From assembly GCF_026340305.1 (NCBI RefSeq), contig NZ_JAPEPI010000002.1, positions 1,922,001 through 1,986,000 of the forward strand: 64,000 nucleotides of DNA. Reading direction: 5' to 3'. Shown piece after piece: positions 1 to 7,896 of the stretch. This DNA is from Streptomyces sp. NBC_01381 (GTDB lineage Bacteria; Actinomycetota; Actinomycetes; Streptomycetales; Streptomycetaceae). Each line of letters begins with the position of its first letter. Within the stretch, counting starts at the first letter, position 1. A program made the translations under genes and the position numbers. The notes below the pieces were generated by a model. That model made no database searches, had not been told where the DNA came from, and saw only the letters and a program-made list of their open reading frames with translations.

Positions 1-1
1 C

Positions 2-790
2 TGGCTCGTCGAGAACGGCTGTGACGGTGTCGTGCCCAACGGATCGCTCGGTGAGTACCAGGTCCTCACCCCGGAGGAGCGTGCCAAGGTCGTGGAGACC
101 GCCGTCGCGGCCATCGGCGGGCAGCGCGTGATGCCCGGCGTCGCCGCCTACGGTTCCGCCGAGGCGCGCCGGTGGGCCGAGCAGGCCAAGGATGCCGGGT
201 GCGCGTCCGTGATGCTGCTGCCGCCGAACGCCTACCGCGCCGACGAGCGCTCCGTCATCGCCCACTACGCGGCGGTCGCCGAAGCGGGCATCCCGGTCGT
301 GGCATACAACAACCCCATCGACACCAAGGTCGACCTGCAGCCCGAGCTCCTCGCGAAGCTGCACGCGGAGGGATACGTCCATGCCGTGAAAGAGTTCTCC
401 GGGGACGTGCGCCGCGCCTATCGCATCGCCGAACTCGCCCCGGAACTCGACCTGTTGATCGGTGCCGATGATGTGCTGCTCGAACTGGCGGTGGCCGGCG
501 CCAAGGGCTGGGTCGCCGGTTATCCGAACGCGCTGCCCGTCGCCTCCGTCGAGCTCTACCGCGCCGCCGTGACCGGAGACCTGGTCACGGCACGCGAGCT
601 GTACCGGGAGCTGCACCCGCTCCTTCGCTGGGACTCGCAGTCCGAGTTCGTGCAGGCCATCAAGTTGTCCATGGACATCGTCGGGCGGCACGGCGGCCCC
701 TGTCGTCCTCCGCGCGTGCCGCTGCTTCCGGAGCAGGAGAAGGCGGTGCGCGTCGCCACCGAACGGACCGTCGCCGCAGGCCTCGCCTGA
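2..790 (+). CDS. DapA-family lyase/deaminase, 5' end outside the window
   Basis: This is the C-terminal part of a dihydrodipicolinate synthase/N-acetylneuraminate lyase family TIM barrel. The reading frame is already open at base 2, and the GSLGEY motif that binds the carboxylate follows at once, so the true start lies left of the window. The YNNP motif with the conserved tyrosine and the Schiff-base lysine in HAVKEFSGD are both visible. The gene ends 41 bp before a proline racemase-family gene. In bacterial hydroxyproline catabolism such a pair is usually 4-hydroxyproline 2-epimerase plus 1-pyrroline-4-hydroxy-2-carboxylate deaminase, a DapA-family enzyme, so that deaminase role is my inference. 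A plain dihydrodipicolinate synthase or another aldolase of the family is possible. The family is certain; the substrate is not. Confidence 0.85.
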   Translation, partial: WLVENGCDGVVPNGSLGEYQVLTPEERAKVVETAVAAIGGQRVMPGVAAYGSAEARRWAEQAKDAGCASVMLLPPNAYRADERSVIAHYAAVAEAGIPVVAYNNPIDTKVDLQPELLAKLHAEGYVHAVKEFSGDVRRAYRIAELAPELDLLIGADDVLLELAVAGAKGWVAGYPNALPVASVELYRAAVTGDLVTARELYRELHPLLRWDSQSEFVQAIKLSMDIVGRHGGPCRPPRVPLLPEQEKAVRVATERTVAAGLA

Positions 791-831
791 TCCGTCTTCC
801 CCGCACCGCTCACGTACGAAAGGGTTCCGAC

Positions 832-1833
832 ATGCGCAGCAAACTCGTCCTGCACGCCGTCGACTCGCACACCGAGGGCATGCCGACGCGGGTGATCACC
901 GGCGGCATCGGCACCGTCCCCGGCGCGACGATGAACGAGCGCAGGCTGTACTTCCGCGAGCACCGCGACGACATCAAGCAGCTCCTGATGAACGAGCCGC
1001 GCGGGCACTCCGCGATGAGCGGCGCGATCCTCCAGCCGCCGACCCGGCCCGACTGCGACTACGGTGTCATCTACATCGAGGTCTCCGGCTATCTGCCGAT
1101 GTGCGGGCACGGCACCATCGGCGTCGCCACCGTCCTCGTCGAGACCGGCATGGTCGAGGTCGTGGAGCCGGTCACCACGATCCGTTTGGACACCCCGGCG
1201 GGCGTCGTCGTCGCCGAGGTCGCGGTCGAGGGCGGTGCCGCGAAGGCCGTCACGTTGAAGAACGTGCCGTCCTTCGCCGTCGGTCTCGACCGCAAGATCA
1301 CCCTGCCGGATGGCCGTTCGGTGACGTACGACCTGGCCTATGGCGGCAACTTCTACGCGATCCTGCCCATCGACCAGTTCGGGCTTCCCTTCGAGCGCGG
1401 GCGTAAGGACGAGATCCTCGCGGCCGGGCTCGCGTTGATGGATGCCATCAATGCCGAGGGCGAGCCGGTGCACCCGGAGGACTCCTCCATCCGCGGCTGC
1501 CACCACGTCCACCTCTACGCGCCCGGCGCCACCGCCCGCCACTCACGGCACGCGATGGCGATCCACCCCGGCTGGTTCGACCGCTCGCCGTGCGGCACCG
1601 GCACGAGCGCGCGCATGGCCCAGCTGCATGCGCGCGGCGAACTGCCCCTGCACACCGAGTTCATCAACGAGTCCTTCATCGGTACGCGGTTCAGCGGGCG
1701 CCTGCTGGGGACGACCGAAGTGGCGGGCATCCCCGCCGTGCTGCCCAGCTTCACCGGGCGCGCATGGGTGACGGGCACCGCCCAGTACCTGCTCGACCCG
1801 GACGATCCCTTCCCCGCGGGATTCGTGCTGTAG
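832..1833 (+). CDS. Proline racemase family, probable 4-hydroxyproline 2-epimerase
   Basis: A 333-residue cytosolic member of the proline racemase superfamily, full length for the family. Both catalytic thiols are present: Cys91 in MCGHGTIG and Cys254 in SPCGTGTSA. Members with two cysteines racemise or epimerise proline or hydroxyproline, while the trans-3-hydroxyproline dehydratases have threonine at one of these places, so epimerase/racemase is favoured. The start ATG follows the weak ribosome site GAAAGGG. The gene lies between a DapA-family gene and a GntR regulator, which fits conversion of trans-4-hydroxy-L-proline to cis-4-hydroxy-D-proline as the first step of degradation. Proline racemase is the main alternative. 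Confidence 0.88.
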   Translation: MRSKLVLHAVDSHTEGMPTRVITGGIGTVPGATMNERRLYFREHRDDIKQLLMNEPRGHSAMSGAILQPPTRPDCDYGVIYIEVSGYLPMCGHGTIGVATVLVETGMVEVVEPVTTIRLDTPAGVVVAEVAVEGGAAKAVTLKNVPSFAVGLDRKITLPDGRSVTYDLAYGGNFYAILPIDQFGLPFERGRKDEILAAGLALMDAINAEGEPVHPEDSSIRGCHHVHLYAPGATARHSRHAMAIHPGWFDRSPCGTGTSARMAQLHARGELPLHTEFINESFIGTRFSGRLLGTTEVAGIPAVLPSFTGRAWVTGTAQYLLDPDDPFPAGFVL

Positions 1834-1860
1834 GGGGTTGGGATAATCGTGGGACGTGAC

Positions 1861-1884
1861 ATTGCACCCACGTGAGATTGCACC
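1861..1884 (+). promoter_or_regulatory. Direct repeat before the GntR gene, possible operator
   Basis: The 8-bp sequence ATTGCACC occurs at 1861-1868 and again at 1877-1884, a 16-bp phase. It sits just before the ribosome site of the GntR gene and just after the racemase gene. GntR regulators often bind short repeats next to their own gene, so an autoregulatory operator is plausible. No binding evidence can be read from the sequence. Confidence 0.3.
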
Positions 1885-1900
1885 AAGGAGGACCGGCCCC

Positions 1901-2593
1901 ATGACCGACCGGAGCAGCAGTGCCCCGTCCGCCGCGCCCGCGGCCCTGCCCAGCCTCGGCGGGACGCGCAGCAGCTACCGCGAGCGGGTCGCGGACGCGC
2001 TGCGCGCCGCGCTGATCGCGGGCGAGCTGCGCGCGGGCGAGGTCTACTCCGCACCCACCCTCGCCGTGCGCTTCGGCGTCTCGGCGACGCCGGTGCGCGA
2101 GGCCATGCTCGACCTCGTCAAGGAGGGGCTCGTCGACACGGTGCCGAACAAGGGCTTCCGGGTCACCGCGGTCTCCGGCAAGCAGCTCGACGAGTACAAG
2201 CACATCCGTGCGCTGATCGAGATCCCCACCACGGCGGAGCTCGCCACCACCGCGGACCCCGCGGAGCTCGAGGCGCTGCGGCCGGTCGCGCGGGAGATCG
2301 TCACCGCGGCCGCCAAGGGCGACCTCATCGCGTACGTCGAGGCGGACATCCGCTTCCACCTCGGCCTGCTCGCGCTCTCCGGCAACGACCACCTGGTCGA
2401 GGTGGTCGGCGACCTGCGCAAGCGTTCCCGTCTGTACGGGCTGCAGGCGCTGGTCGACGCGGGCCGTCTGGAGGCGTCGGCCGAGGAGCACCTGGAGATC
2501 CTCGACGCGCTGCTCGACCGCGACGAGGAGGCCGTGCGGGCGGTGATGACCCGCCATCTCGGTCATGTGCGGGGCCTGTGGGCGGCCGAGTAG
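1901..2593 (+). CDS. GntR-family regulator, FCD (FadR) type
   Basis: A transcription regulator of about 230 residues with an N-terminal winged helix (YRERVADALRAAL..., then VSATPVREAMLDL) and a C-terminal all-helical FCD ligand domain. The FCD metal/ligand signature EADIRFHLGLL is visible. I chose ATG 1901 because AAGGAGG at 1885-1891 stands 9 bases before it; an in-frame GTG at 1856 has no such site. It is the last gene of the putative hydroxyproline operon and probably controls it in response to a pathway intermediate. That role is inferred from position only. Confidence 0.85.
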   Translation: MTDRSSSAPSAAPAALPSLGGTRSSYRERVADALRAALIAGELRAGEVYSAPTLAVRFGVSATPVREAMLDLVKEGLVDTVPNKGFRVTAVSGKQLDEYKHIRALIEIPTTAELATTADPAELEALRPVAREIVTAAAKGDLIAYVEADIRFHLGLLALSGNDHLVEVVGDLRKRSRLYGLQALVDAGRLEASAEEHLEILDALLDRDEEAVRAVMTRHLGHVRGLWAAE

Positions 2594-2603
2594 CCCGGCC
2601 GCC
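2581..2603. terminator. Hairpin between convergent genes
   Basis: GGCGGCC (2581-2587) and GGCCGCC (2597-2603) form a 7-bp perfect stem around the GntR stop codon. Genes on both sides converge here with a gap of only 27 bp, so a bidirectional terminator is plausible. There is no T tract. Confidence 0.35.
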
Positions 2604-2620
2604 CCGAACCGGAATATCGA

Positions 2621-3592
2621 TCAGACCGCACCGGGGATCAGGAACAGGTGGATCGACTGGTCCTTGGCGCGGAAGCGTTCGCTGGCCGCGCCCTTCTTCG
2701 CCCGGTCGGAGACGATCACCACGTGGTCGGCCGAGACCCAGGACACGCCCTCGGGGTTGCCGTAGACCGTGCGGCCCTTGGAGTCCGTGGGCAGGCGGTA
2801 GACCGTGCCCTCGTCCACCTGCCATTTCTTCGTCGAGAGGCGGCCGACCCACAGTGCGGACGACGCCTGTGACAGGACGGCGATCCTGCCGTCGTCGCGC
2901 ACGGACACGCTGCTGTAGTCCTCGAAGGGCAGCGAGGCGGGCAGCCGGATCGTGGCCCTGTGGTCCCATTGCTTGCCGCCGTGCCGGAAGACCTGGATGC
3001 GGCCGCCGCCGGGACGCTGTCCCTCCTTGCCGCCGGCGCAGCGGTTGCCCTCACACAGGCCGAGGAGGTATCCGGTGCCCGAGCGCTCGACCCACTCCAG
3101 GCCTTCCATGCCCTTGTTGGCGTCCGTCAGCGTGAAGTCGAGGAAGGAGGAGCCGGTCGGGCGCAGTTTCGCGTCGTACTCCTGGACGCGGGCGCGGAAG
3201 CCCTTCGGCTTGACCGGCACGGCCTCGCTCAGTGTGAAGTAGTGGTCGCGCAGCTCGTCGTGGGCGAGGTCCTCGTATCCCTCGGTCTCCTTGGTCTTCT
3301 TGGTTTCCTTGGTCTCCTTCGAACTGACCTTGTTCTTCTGGCCTTTGGGGGTGAGGACACCGTTCTCGGGGGCCTTCGGCGACAGCTCGCTGCTGATCCG
3401 GATGAAGGAGGTCAGGTTGTCGCAGACGACGAGGAAGGCGCCGTCGCGGTAGAGGACGCCGCTCGCCTCCAGGCGGGTGCCCGCGGCGTCGCCGATCAGG
3501 TCCTCGATCTTGGCCTCTTTCACCAGGCGCAGTTCGCGCGGCGCATCGGCCTTCCGCTCGGCCTTCTTCGACTTCTTGTTGGCTGCGGTCAT
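2621..3592 (-). CDS. Protein of unknown family, last gene of the CotH operon
   Basis: A soluble protein of 323 residues with no signal peptide or membrane segment. It starts with a lysine-rich stretch. A charged Lys-Glu-Thr-rich linker lies near residue 100. The C-terminal two thirds shows repeated strand-like segments such as GYLLGLCEG, IQVFRHGGKQW and SVRDDGRIAVLS, which look like blades of a beta-propeller and recall esterase-like-activity-of-phytase proteins. That resemblance is weak and I do not claim a function. Its ATG overlaps the stop of the CotH-family gene by 4 bp (ATGA, 3589-3592), so the two are probably translationally coupled and work together. Confidence 0.7.
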   Translation of the reverse strand: MTAANKKSKKAERKADAPRELRLVKEAKIEDLIGDAAGTRLEASGVLYRDGAFLVVCDNLTSFIRISSELSPKAPENGVLTPKGQKNKVSSKETKETKKTKETEGYEDLAHDELRDHYFTLSEAVPVKPKGFRARVQEYDAKLRPTGSSFLDFTLTDANKGMEGLEWVERSGTGYLLGLCEGNRCAGGKEGQRPGGGRIQVFRHGGKQWDHRATIRLPASLPFEDYSSVSVRDDGRIAVLSQASSALWVGRLSTKKWQVDEGTVYRLPTDSKGRTVYGNPEGVSWVSADHVVIVSDRAKKGAASERFRAKDQSIHLFLIPGAV

Positions 3593-5331
3593 GAGGGGAG
3601 CACCTCCATCGCGCCCGGGAACCGTGCCCCGCTGGCGCCGTTGGGATAGGTCTTGCGCAGCTCGGCGAGCTGCTGCCGGGCGTGGTCGTAACGCATCCGC
3701 GTGTAGTGGAAGATCCCGTGGGTGAACTGCGAGCCCCGGCTCAGCTCCCACTGCCGGTACGCCGCCCGGTACACCTCGTCGTTGGTGAACTGCCGCCCGG
3801 TGAACGGCTGTCCGTGCGGGCTTTCCGACTCCCCGTACGCGGCGGACGAGATCAACTGCCACAGACCGTCGGTCCGCCCCGAGCCCTCGGCGCCGATGAG
3901 CGCGGCGACCCGCTCCGGGCCGAACTCGGTGTCCAGGAGGTACTCCAGGTGGTCGAGGTAGTACTGGCAGAAGTCGTGGTGCCGCAGCAGATTGGTGAAC
4001 AGCGGCAGCCGTGAGACCTCGTGCGGGGCGTGCGTGATCCGGCAGTAATTGCGGGTCATCGCGGGCCAGTCGAGCAGGTCCGTGTACTGCCACGGCGTTC
4101 CGAAGAAGTCGATGCCCGAGCTGTTGTCGTAGTCCCAGGGGATGAGCGTGAAGTACGGGCGGTCGAGGAAGCTCCGCGGTTCTCCGAGCCGTCCCGAGTT
4201 GTAGAGGTAGTAGTTCGACGGGGTGGCGAAGTAGTTGTCCCAGCTGCCGAGCAGCACGTTGGCGCCCGCCCAGCGCAGGAAGGCGCGGACGTTCAGGACC
4301 CGCTCGACCGACGTACGGAAGGCGTCGGACGTGAACCGGTCGTCGCCGCCCGGCAGTTGGACTCCGTTGACCGCGCGGATGAGCGTGGCGAGATCGTCGT
4401 ACGTGTTGGCGGCCGGGTCGTCCTCGTTCGTCTTCAGACGGTACGTACGGTCGTCCTCGACGCTGCCCGCGGTGAAGTACTGGCGGCCGTCGTCGCCTCC
4501 GCCCGTGCCGGTGCGGTGCTCCAGGGTCGCGCAGCCGACGTCGCCGCAGTACGCCTTGTAGAGGTTGCCCGCGGAGTTCTTGCCGAAGTGGTCCTTCAGG
4601 AACTTCTTGTCGACCTGCTCGATGACCGAATAGAGGCCCATGTAGCGGTCGTTGAGGGAGAACGTCGCGTACGTGTGCTGCGCCGCGGGGATCCCCGCAC
4701 GGTCGAGCAGCCGCCAGGCGACGGCCTCGCGCATCTGCGACGGGTCGTTGTACATCGCCTTGAGGTTGACCCGCTCCATGCCGTAGAGCCGGTCCTCGCT
4801 CTCGCCGATCTCGAGGTCGACCTTCCAGGACCGCTTGGGCGCGTGGGCCGTCATGTTGCCGCTGTTGACCATCGAGAACGCGCCGGTCGCGAGCAGCGTG
4901 TCGCCGGGGGTGGCGCTCCTGGCCAGGGTCAGCCGGGCGCCGGGCGGTGCCACCATCACTTCGTCGGCGGTCAGCACGTCCCGCGGCCAGCCGGTGACCT
5001 TGACCTGATACATGTCCTGAGCGAAGAACTCCTCTTTGTTCTCACGGGAGTTGAGGAGTGTCTCGACGAGCTGCCCGATCGCGGTGATCCGCCCGTCCAC
5101 GCCGAGGAGCACAAGGCGGCCGTCCGCCGCCGCGTCCGCCTGCTCGGCGAGCAGCAGGTCGTACAGCACGCCGAACTCGGCCTTGGTGCGCAGGGCCGCG
5201 TCGGACGGGCCCGCCGTGGCGTTGGCCTCCGTGGCGAGCCGCTGCTCCGTTCCCCGCGGCAGCCCGGAGATGACGACTGCCTGGTTCTTGAACGCGTCCT
5301 GGAACGTTCCCTTGTCGATGGTCCTGTCCAC
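3589..5331 (-). CDS. CotH-family protein kinase homologue
   Basis: A 580-residue member of the CotH kinase family, whose best-known member phosphorylates spore-coat proteins in Bacillus. Family features seen are the lysine segment KRSWKVDLE, the helix with NLKAMYNDPSQMREAVAWRL, the long middle YMGLYSVIEQVDKKFL, and near the C-terminal third GSWDNYF followed by IPWDYDNSSG, which supplies the acidic metal-binding residues. No signal peptide or transmembrane helix is visible, so the protein should be cytosolic. I chose GTG 5331 because GGGAGG lies 5 bases upstream; the open frame extends to ATG 5376, which has no ribosome site. It follows four paralogous small proteins, which are natural candidates for its substrates. 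Substrate and exact reaction (phosphorylation or another nucleotide transfer) are unknown. Confidence 0.85.
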   Translation of the reverse strand: MDRTIDKGTFQDAFKNQAVVISGLPRGTEQRLATEANATAGPSDAALRTKAEFGVLYDLLLAEQADAAADGRLVLLGVDGRITAIGQLVETLLNSRENKEEFFAQDMYQVKVTGWPRDVLTADEVMVAPPGARLTLARSATPGDTLLATGAFSMVNSGNMTAHAPKRSWKVDLEIGESEDRLYGMERVNLKAMYNDPSQMREAVAWRLLDRAGIPAAQHTYATFSLNDRYMGLYSVIEQVDKKFLKDHFGKNSAGNLYKAYCGDVGCATLEHRTGTGGGDDGRQYFTAGSVEDDRTYRLKTNEDDPAANTYDDLATLIRAVNGVQLPGGDDRFTSDAFRTSVERVLNVRAFLRWAGANVLLGSWDNYFATPSNYYLYNSGRLGEPRSFLDRPYFTLIPWDYDNSSGIDFFGTPWQYTDLLDWPAMTRNYCRITHAPHEVSRLPLFTNLLRHHDFCQYYLDHLEYLLDTEFGPERVAALIGAEGSGRTDGLWQLISSAAYGESESPHGQPFTGRQFTNDEVYRAAYRQWELSRGSQFTHGIFHYTRMRYDHARQQLAELRKTYPNGASGARFPGAMEVLPS

Positions 5332-5413
5332 GCCGGCCTCCCAGGGGTGAACTGTTCTCTCTACGCCCGGTGGCACATGACCGCCAGCCCGAGAACCGGC
5401 CCTGTGCCCAAGC

Positions 5414-5448
5414 GGCCCCTCCGGCGGAACTCGTCCGCCGAAGGGGCC
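5414..5448 (-). terminator. Strong hairpin inside the operon
   Basis: GGCCCCTCCGGCGGA (5414-5428) and TCCGCCGAAGGGGCC (5434-5448) pair as a 15-bp stem with one mismatch and a 5-base loop. It lies just after the stop of the last small paralogue and before the CotH-family gene. It may stop or thin out transcription so that the kinase is made in smaller amounts than the paralogues, or it may stabilise the upstream message. There is no T tract. Confidence 0.5.
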
Positions 5449-5465
5449 TCAGAGGTGTGCTCGCG

Positions 5466-6008
5466 TCACACGCCGAGGATCTTGATCGACGGGTGGATCG
5501 CCGTGTTCAGATACAGCTTCTCCTTCTTGTGCTCCTGCTCCAGCTCCATCACGAGCCGGTAGCGGTGCACGCCGGGCTTGGCGTTGCTCAGGACCGTGCC
5601 CGCCCAGTAGTAGTAGACCGGCGTGAACGGGTCACGCATGCGGTCCGGCATGCCGTAGATCTTCAGCTCGGTGAAGATCTTCCGCTCGGCCACGTCCTCC
5701 TCGTCACCCAGTTCGGTGTCGAGGAAGGTGATGTTGTTGATCTTCGGCATGGGCGGCCAGGTGCCGTCCGTGCGCTTCTCCATGTCGAGCGGGCGCACGA
5801 TCCAGTTCAGGACCTGCCCCTGCTTGCAGACCGTCTGCAGGGACGAGGTGCCCTGCCCCCTGCCGCCGATGCTGTTGTCCATCATGTAGATCGCGTCACT
5901 CAGGGAGCCCGTCTCCGTCGCCCGCTCCATGTTGATGAGCGTGACGATGTTGAGCTGTACCGAGTTCAGCTGTCCGGGGTTCTGCTTCTGCTGCACGCTG
6001 CTGGTCAA
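5466..6008 (-). CDS. Small paralogous protein 4 of 4 (PixA/AidA-like?)
   Basis: A soluble protein of 180 residues. It shares with its three upstream neighbours a first strand (VQLNIVTLINM), then IYMMDNS, then a GT..L.T segment ending GQVLNW, then a YYYWAG strand and a terminal HRYRLVMEL strand. This motif order recalls the PixA/AidA inclusion-body protein family, but the match is distant and is my inference. The likely start is TTG 6008, directly behind AGGAGG; a GTG four codons on is farther from that site. The 34-bp gap to the preceding gene suggests one transcript. Function unknown. Confidence 0.65.
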   Translation of the reverse strand: MTSSVQQKQNPGQLNSVQLNIVTLINMERATETGSLSDAIYMMDNSIGGRGQGTSSLQTVCKQGQVLNWIVRPLDMEKRTDGTWPPMPKINNITFLDTELGDEEDVAERKIFTELKIYGMPDRMRDPFTPVYYYWAGTVLSNAKPGVHRYRLVMELEQEHKKEKLYLNTAIHPSIKILGV

Positions 6009-6042
6009 CGCTCCTCCTTCGCGTACGCCGCCATGTCGGGCC

Positions 6043-6471
6043 CTAGCCGCCGAGGGTCGACGACAGTGTGGTGGCGATCGGTTCGTCCCTCGTGCCCAGC
6101 TTGAAGCTGATCTGGTACGTGACGTCTGCCGCGTCCTTCTTCAACGTCCCGATCCAGTAGGCGACGTCGGTGCCCGGATAGACCTTGCGCTCCGGCTCAC
6201 AGATGTCGCTGTCGATCACGATGCCGTCGATGGCGACGTACGCCTCGCACTCCAACGCCAGGGCGTTCCACAGGAGTTGGTCGCCCTTCTTCGCGTGGGT
6301 CCGCAGTTCCTCGGTGCCGAATCCGGCGGAACCGGCGGACTTGTTCGTGTCGTACATGTACAGGTGGCCCTGCATGTTGCCGGCCGCCAGGGCACCCACA
6401 CAGTCCACTACGGCGGTGATGGAGATGGGCCGCTTCGCGGCGCTCTCCTTCTGCCTCGGCTTGGTGGTCAT
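6043..6471 (-). CDS. Small paralogous protein 3 of 4 (PixA/AidA-like?)
   Basis: A 142-residue soluble protein, the shortest of four tandem paralogues, and probably close to the bare fold. The shared pattern is clear: ISITAVVDCVGAL, then LYMYDT, then GTEELRTHAKKGDQLLW, then AYWIGTL and YQISFKLG. The ribosome site AAGGAGG sits just before the ATG. A lysine-rich N-terminus (TKPRQKESAAKRP) precedes the fold. As in the other three, no signal peptide, membrane helix or catalytic motif is seen, so a structural or binding role is more likely than an enzymatic one. Confidence 0.65.
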   Translation of the reverse strand: MTTKPRQKESAAKRPISITAVVDCVGALAAGNMQGHLYMYDTNKSAGSAGFGTEELRTHAKKGDQLLWNALALECEAYVAIDGIVIDSDICEPERKVYPGTDVAYWIGTLKKDAADVTYQISFKLGTRDEPIATTLSSTLGG

Positions 6472-6520
6472 CTGCTCCTCCTTCTTGCCTTGCTGAAGCC
6501 TTGCCGGGTTCCTCGCCGGA

Positions 6521-7336
6521 TCAGGGAGCGCCGGGGCGCGTCCCCGCGTCCGGGGGGATGGGCAGCAGGCCCATGCCCGCCTTGGTGAAGGCGTTGCGCC
6601 GCGGCTCCGAGGTGATCTTGAGGGTCGAGGGGCAGGTCAGGTTGACCGCCTCCCACCGCAGTTCGCCGTTGAGGCCGACCAGCTTGTGCAGCTGGATTCG
6701 CATCATGTACGTGTACGTTCCGGGCCGTGAGGTGTCGACCGTCGCGGACCAGTACCAGCCGTCGGTGACCAGGTCCGGGGAGCCGTACGCCGCCGGATAC
6801 ATGATCTTCGAGTCGACCGCCTCGCCGTAGATGTCGGTGATCACCGGGGCGGGGTAGGTGTACGCGCCCGTGGTCTCCTCGGTGACGACCTTGCCGGTGA
6901 CGTCCAGGATCTTCTGCCCGGACATGCGGCCGCGGGTGCGCCGCGTGGTCTTGACCCGGGTCCCGACGGTCTTGCGGATCTGGCTCAGCTGCTCGGCCTG
7001 ATCGGTGCCGGCGACCGAGGACTTGGTCGCGAGGTCCTGGAGGTCGGCCAGGGCCTTCTCGTCGCTCTGCCGCGCCCGGTCGAACTCGTAGCCGCGGGGC
7101 ACGGTCGGCGGGATGGAACCCAAGCTGTACGGAAGCCAGTTGAGCACCTGCTCGCTGGCCTGCGATCCGTCCCTCCAGTAGGAGCCGTTGATCGCGGTCA
7201 CAAGCTCGCCGGTTCCCTGGTTCGTGGAGCCCTGCAGCTTCATGTTGTCGAACAGGTAGGTGTTGCCGTCGAGTGACTCGGACTCCAGCGCACTGCCGAC
7301 GTCCACGAGCACGATGATCGCCAATTGTTGGGGCAT
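6521..7336 (-). CDS. Small paralogous protein 2 of 4, with an insertion
   Basis: A 271-residue paralogue. The family start (LAIIVLVDVGSAL, NTYLFDN, GTGELVTAI) and end (WYWSATV, YTYMMRIQL) match the neighbours. Between them is an extra stretch of about 110 residues that includes a charged, helix-prone part (QSDEKALADLQDLATK) and an arginine-rich part (RVKTTRRTRGRMSG). The C-terminus is also longer and proline-rich. The insertion could be a partner-binding or polymerisation arm. The ATG follows AAAGGCGG. Function unknown. Confidence 0.65.
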   Translation of the reverse strand: MPQQLAIIVLVDVGSALESESLDGNTYLFDNMKLQGSTNQGTGELVTAINGSYWRDGSQASEQVLNWLPYSLGSIPPTVPRGYEFDRARQSDEKALADLQDLATKSSVAGTDQAEQLSQIRKTVGTRVKTTRRTRGRMSGQKILDVTGKVVTEETTGAYTYPAPVITDIYGEAVDSKIMYPAAYGSPDLVTDGWYWSATVDTSRPGTYTYMMRIQLHKLVGLNGELRWEAVNLTCPSTLKITSEPRRNAFTKAGMGLLPIPPDAGTRPGAP

Positions 7337-7393
7337 GATTCCGCCTTTGTCGCCGCTACTTGATTCCCGGCCCTTGCCGTCGCGCTCCGGCTG

Positions 7394-7876
7394 CTACTGG
7401 CACATCAACGCGGGTGTGTCGATGTGCATGACGCTGTTCTCGCCCTCGTACATCTGGAGTTCCAGGCGGTACTGGTAGGCCACTCCGGGCGTCAGCCAGT
7501 TGGGCACCACGCCCGTCCAGACGTCGAGGTCGAGCTTGTCGCCGTCGGCGGAGCGCTCGCCCTGGGCGGGCTGTGCGTGGCCGTTGGTCTGCCCTGCGGG
7601 CTGACCCGCGGGCCGGCTCGCGGGCTGGTCTGCCGACTTATCCGCGGGCACGAACGAGATGTTCTTGATCTCGACCGGCGTCTGCAGGTCCACGGCCAAG
7701 GCGGACCATGAGACGACCTGGCCGGGCTTGACCACGGTGCACAGATTCGGCGTCCCCTGATGGGCGCTGTTGTGCCCGCCGTCGTCCATCATGCAGAGGT
7801 TCCCGTCGAGCAGCGTGCTGCCCGAGAGCGCTCCGATGACGTCGACGACCGCGATGATGTTCACTTGCGGCTTCAT
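7394..7876 (-). CDS. Small paralogous protein 1 of 4 (PixA/AidA-like?)
   Basis: A 160-residue paralogue and the first of the four to be transcribed. It has VNIIAVVDVIGAL, then LCMMDD, then GTPNLCTVVKPGQVVSW, then YQYRLELQM near the end. A low-complexity Pro/Gln/Ala/Gly linker (for example PASRPAGQPAGQ) interrupts the middle and may have grown by repeat slippage. I chose ATG 7876 because AGGAGG stands 7 bases before it; a GTG two codons earlier is too close to that site. The gene follows the ligase gene after about 20 bp, so they are co-transcribed. Function unknown. Confidence 0.65.
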   Translation of the reverse strand: MKPQVNIIAVVDVIGALSGSTLLDGNLCMMDDGGHNSAHQGTPNLCTVVKPGQVVSWSALAVDLQTPVEIKNISFVPADKSADQPASRPAGQPAGQTNGHAQPAQGERSADGDKLDLDVWTGVVPNWLTPGVAYQYRLELQMYEGENSVMHIDTPALMCQ

Positions 7877-7896
7877 CCTCACTCCTCCTGTAGGCG

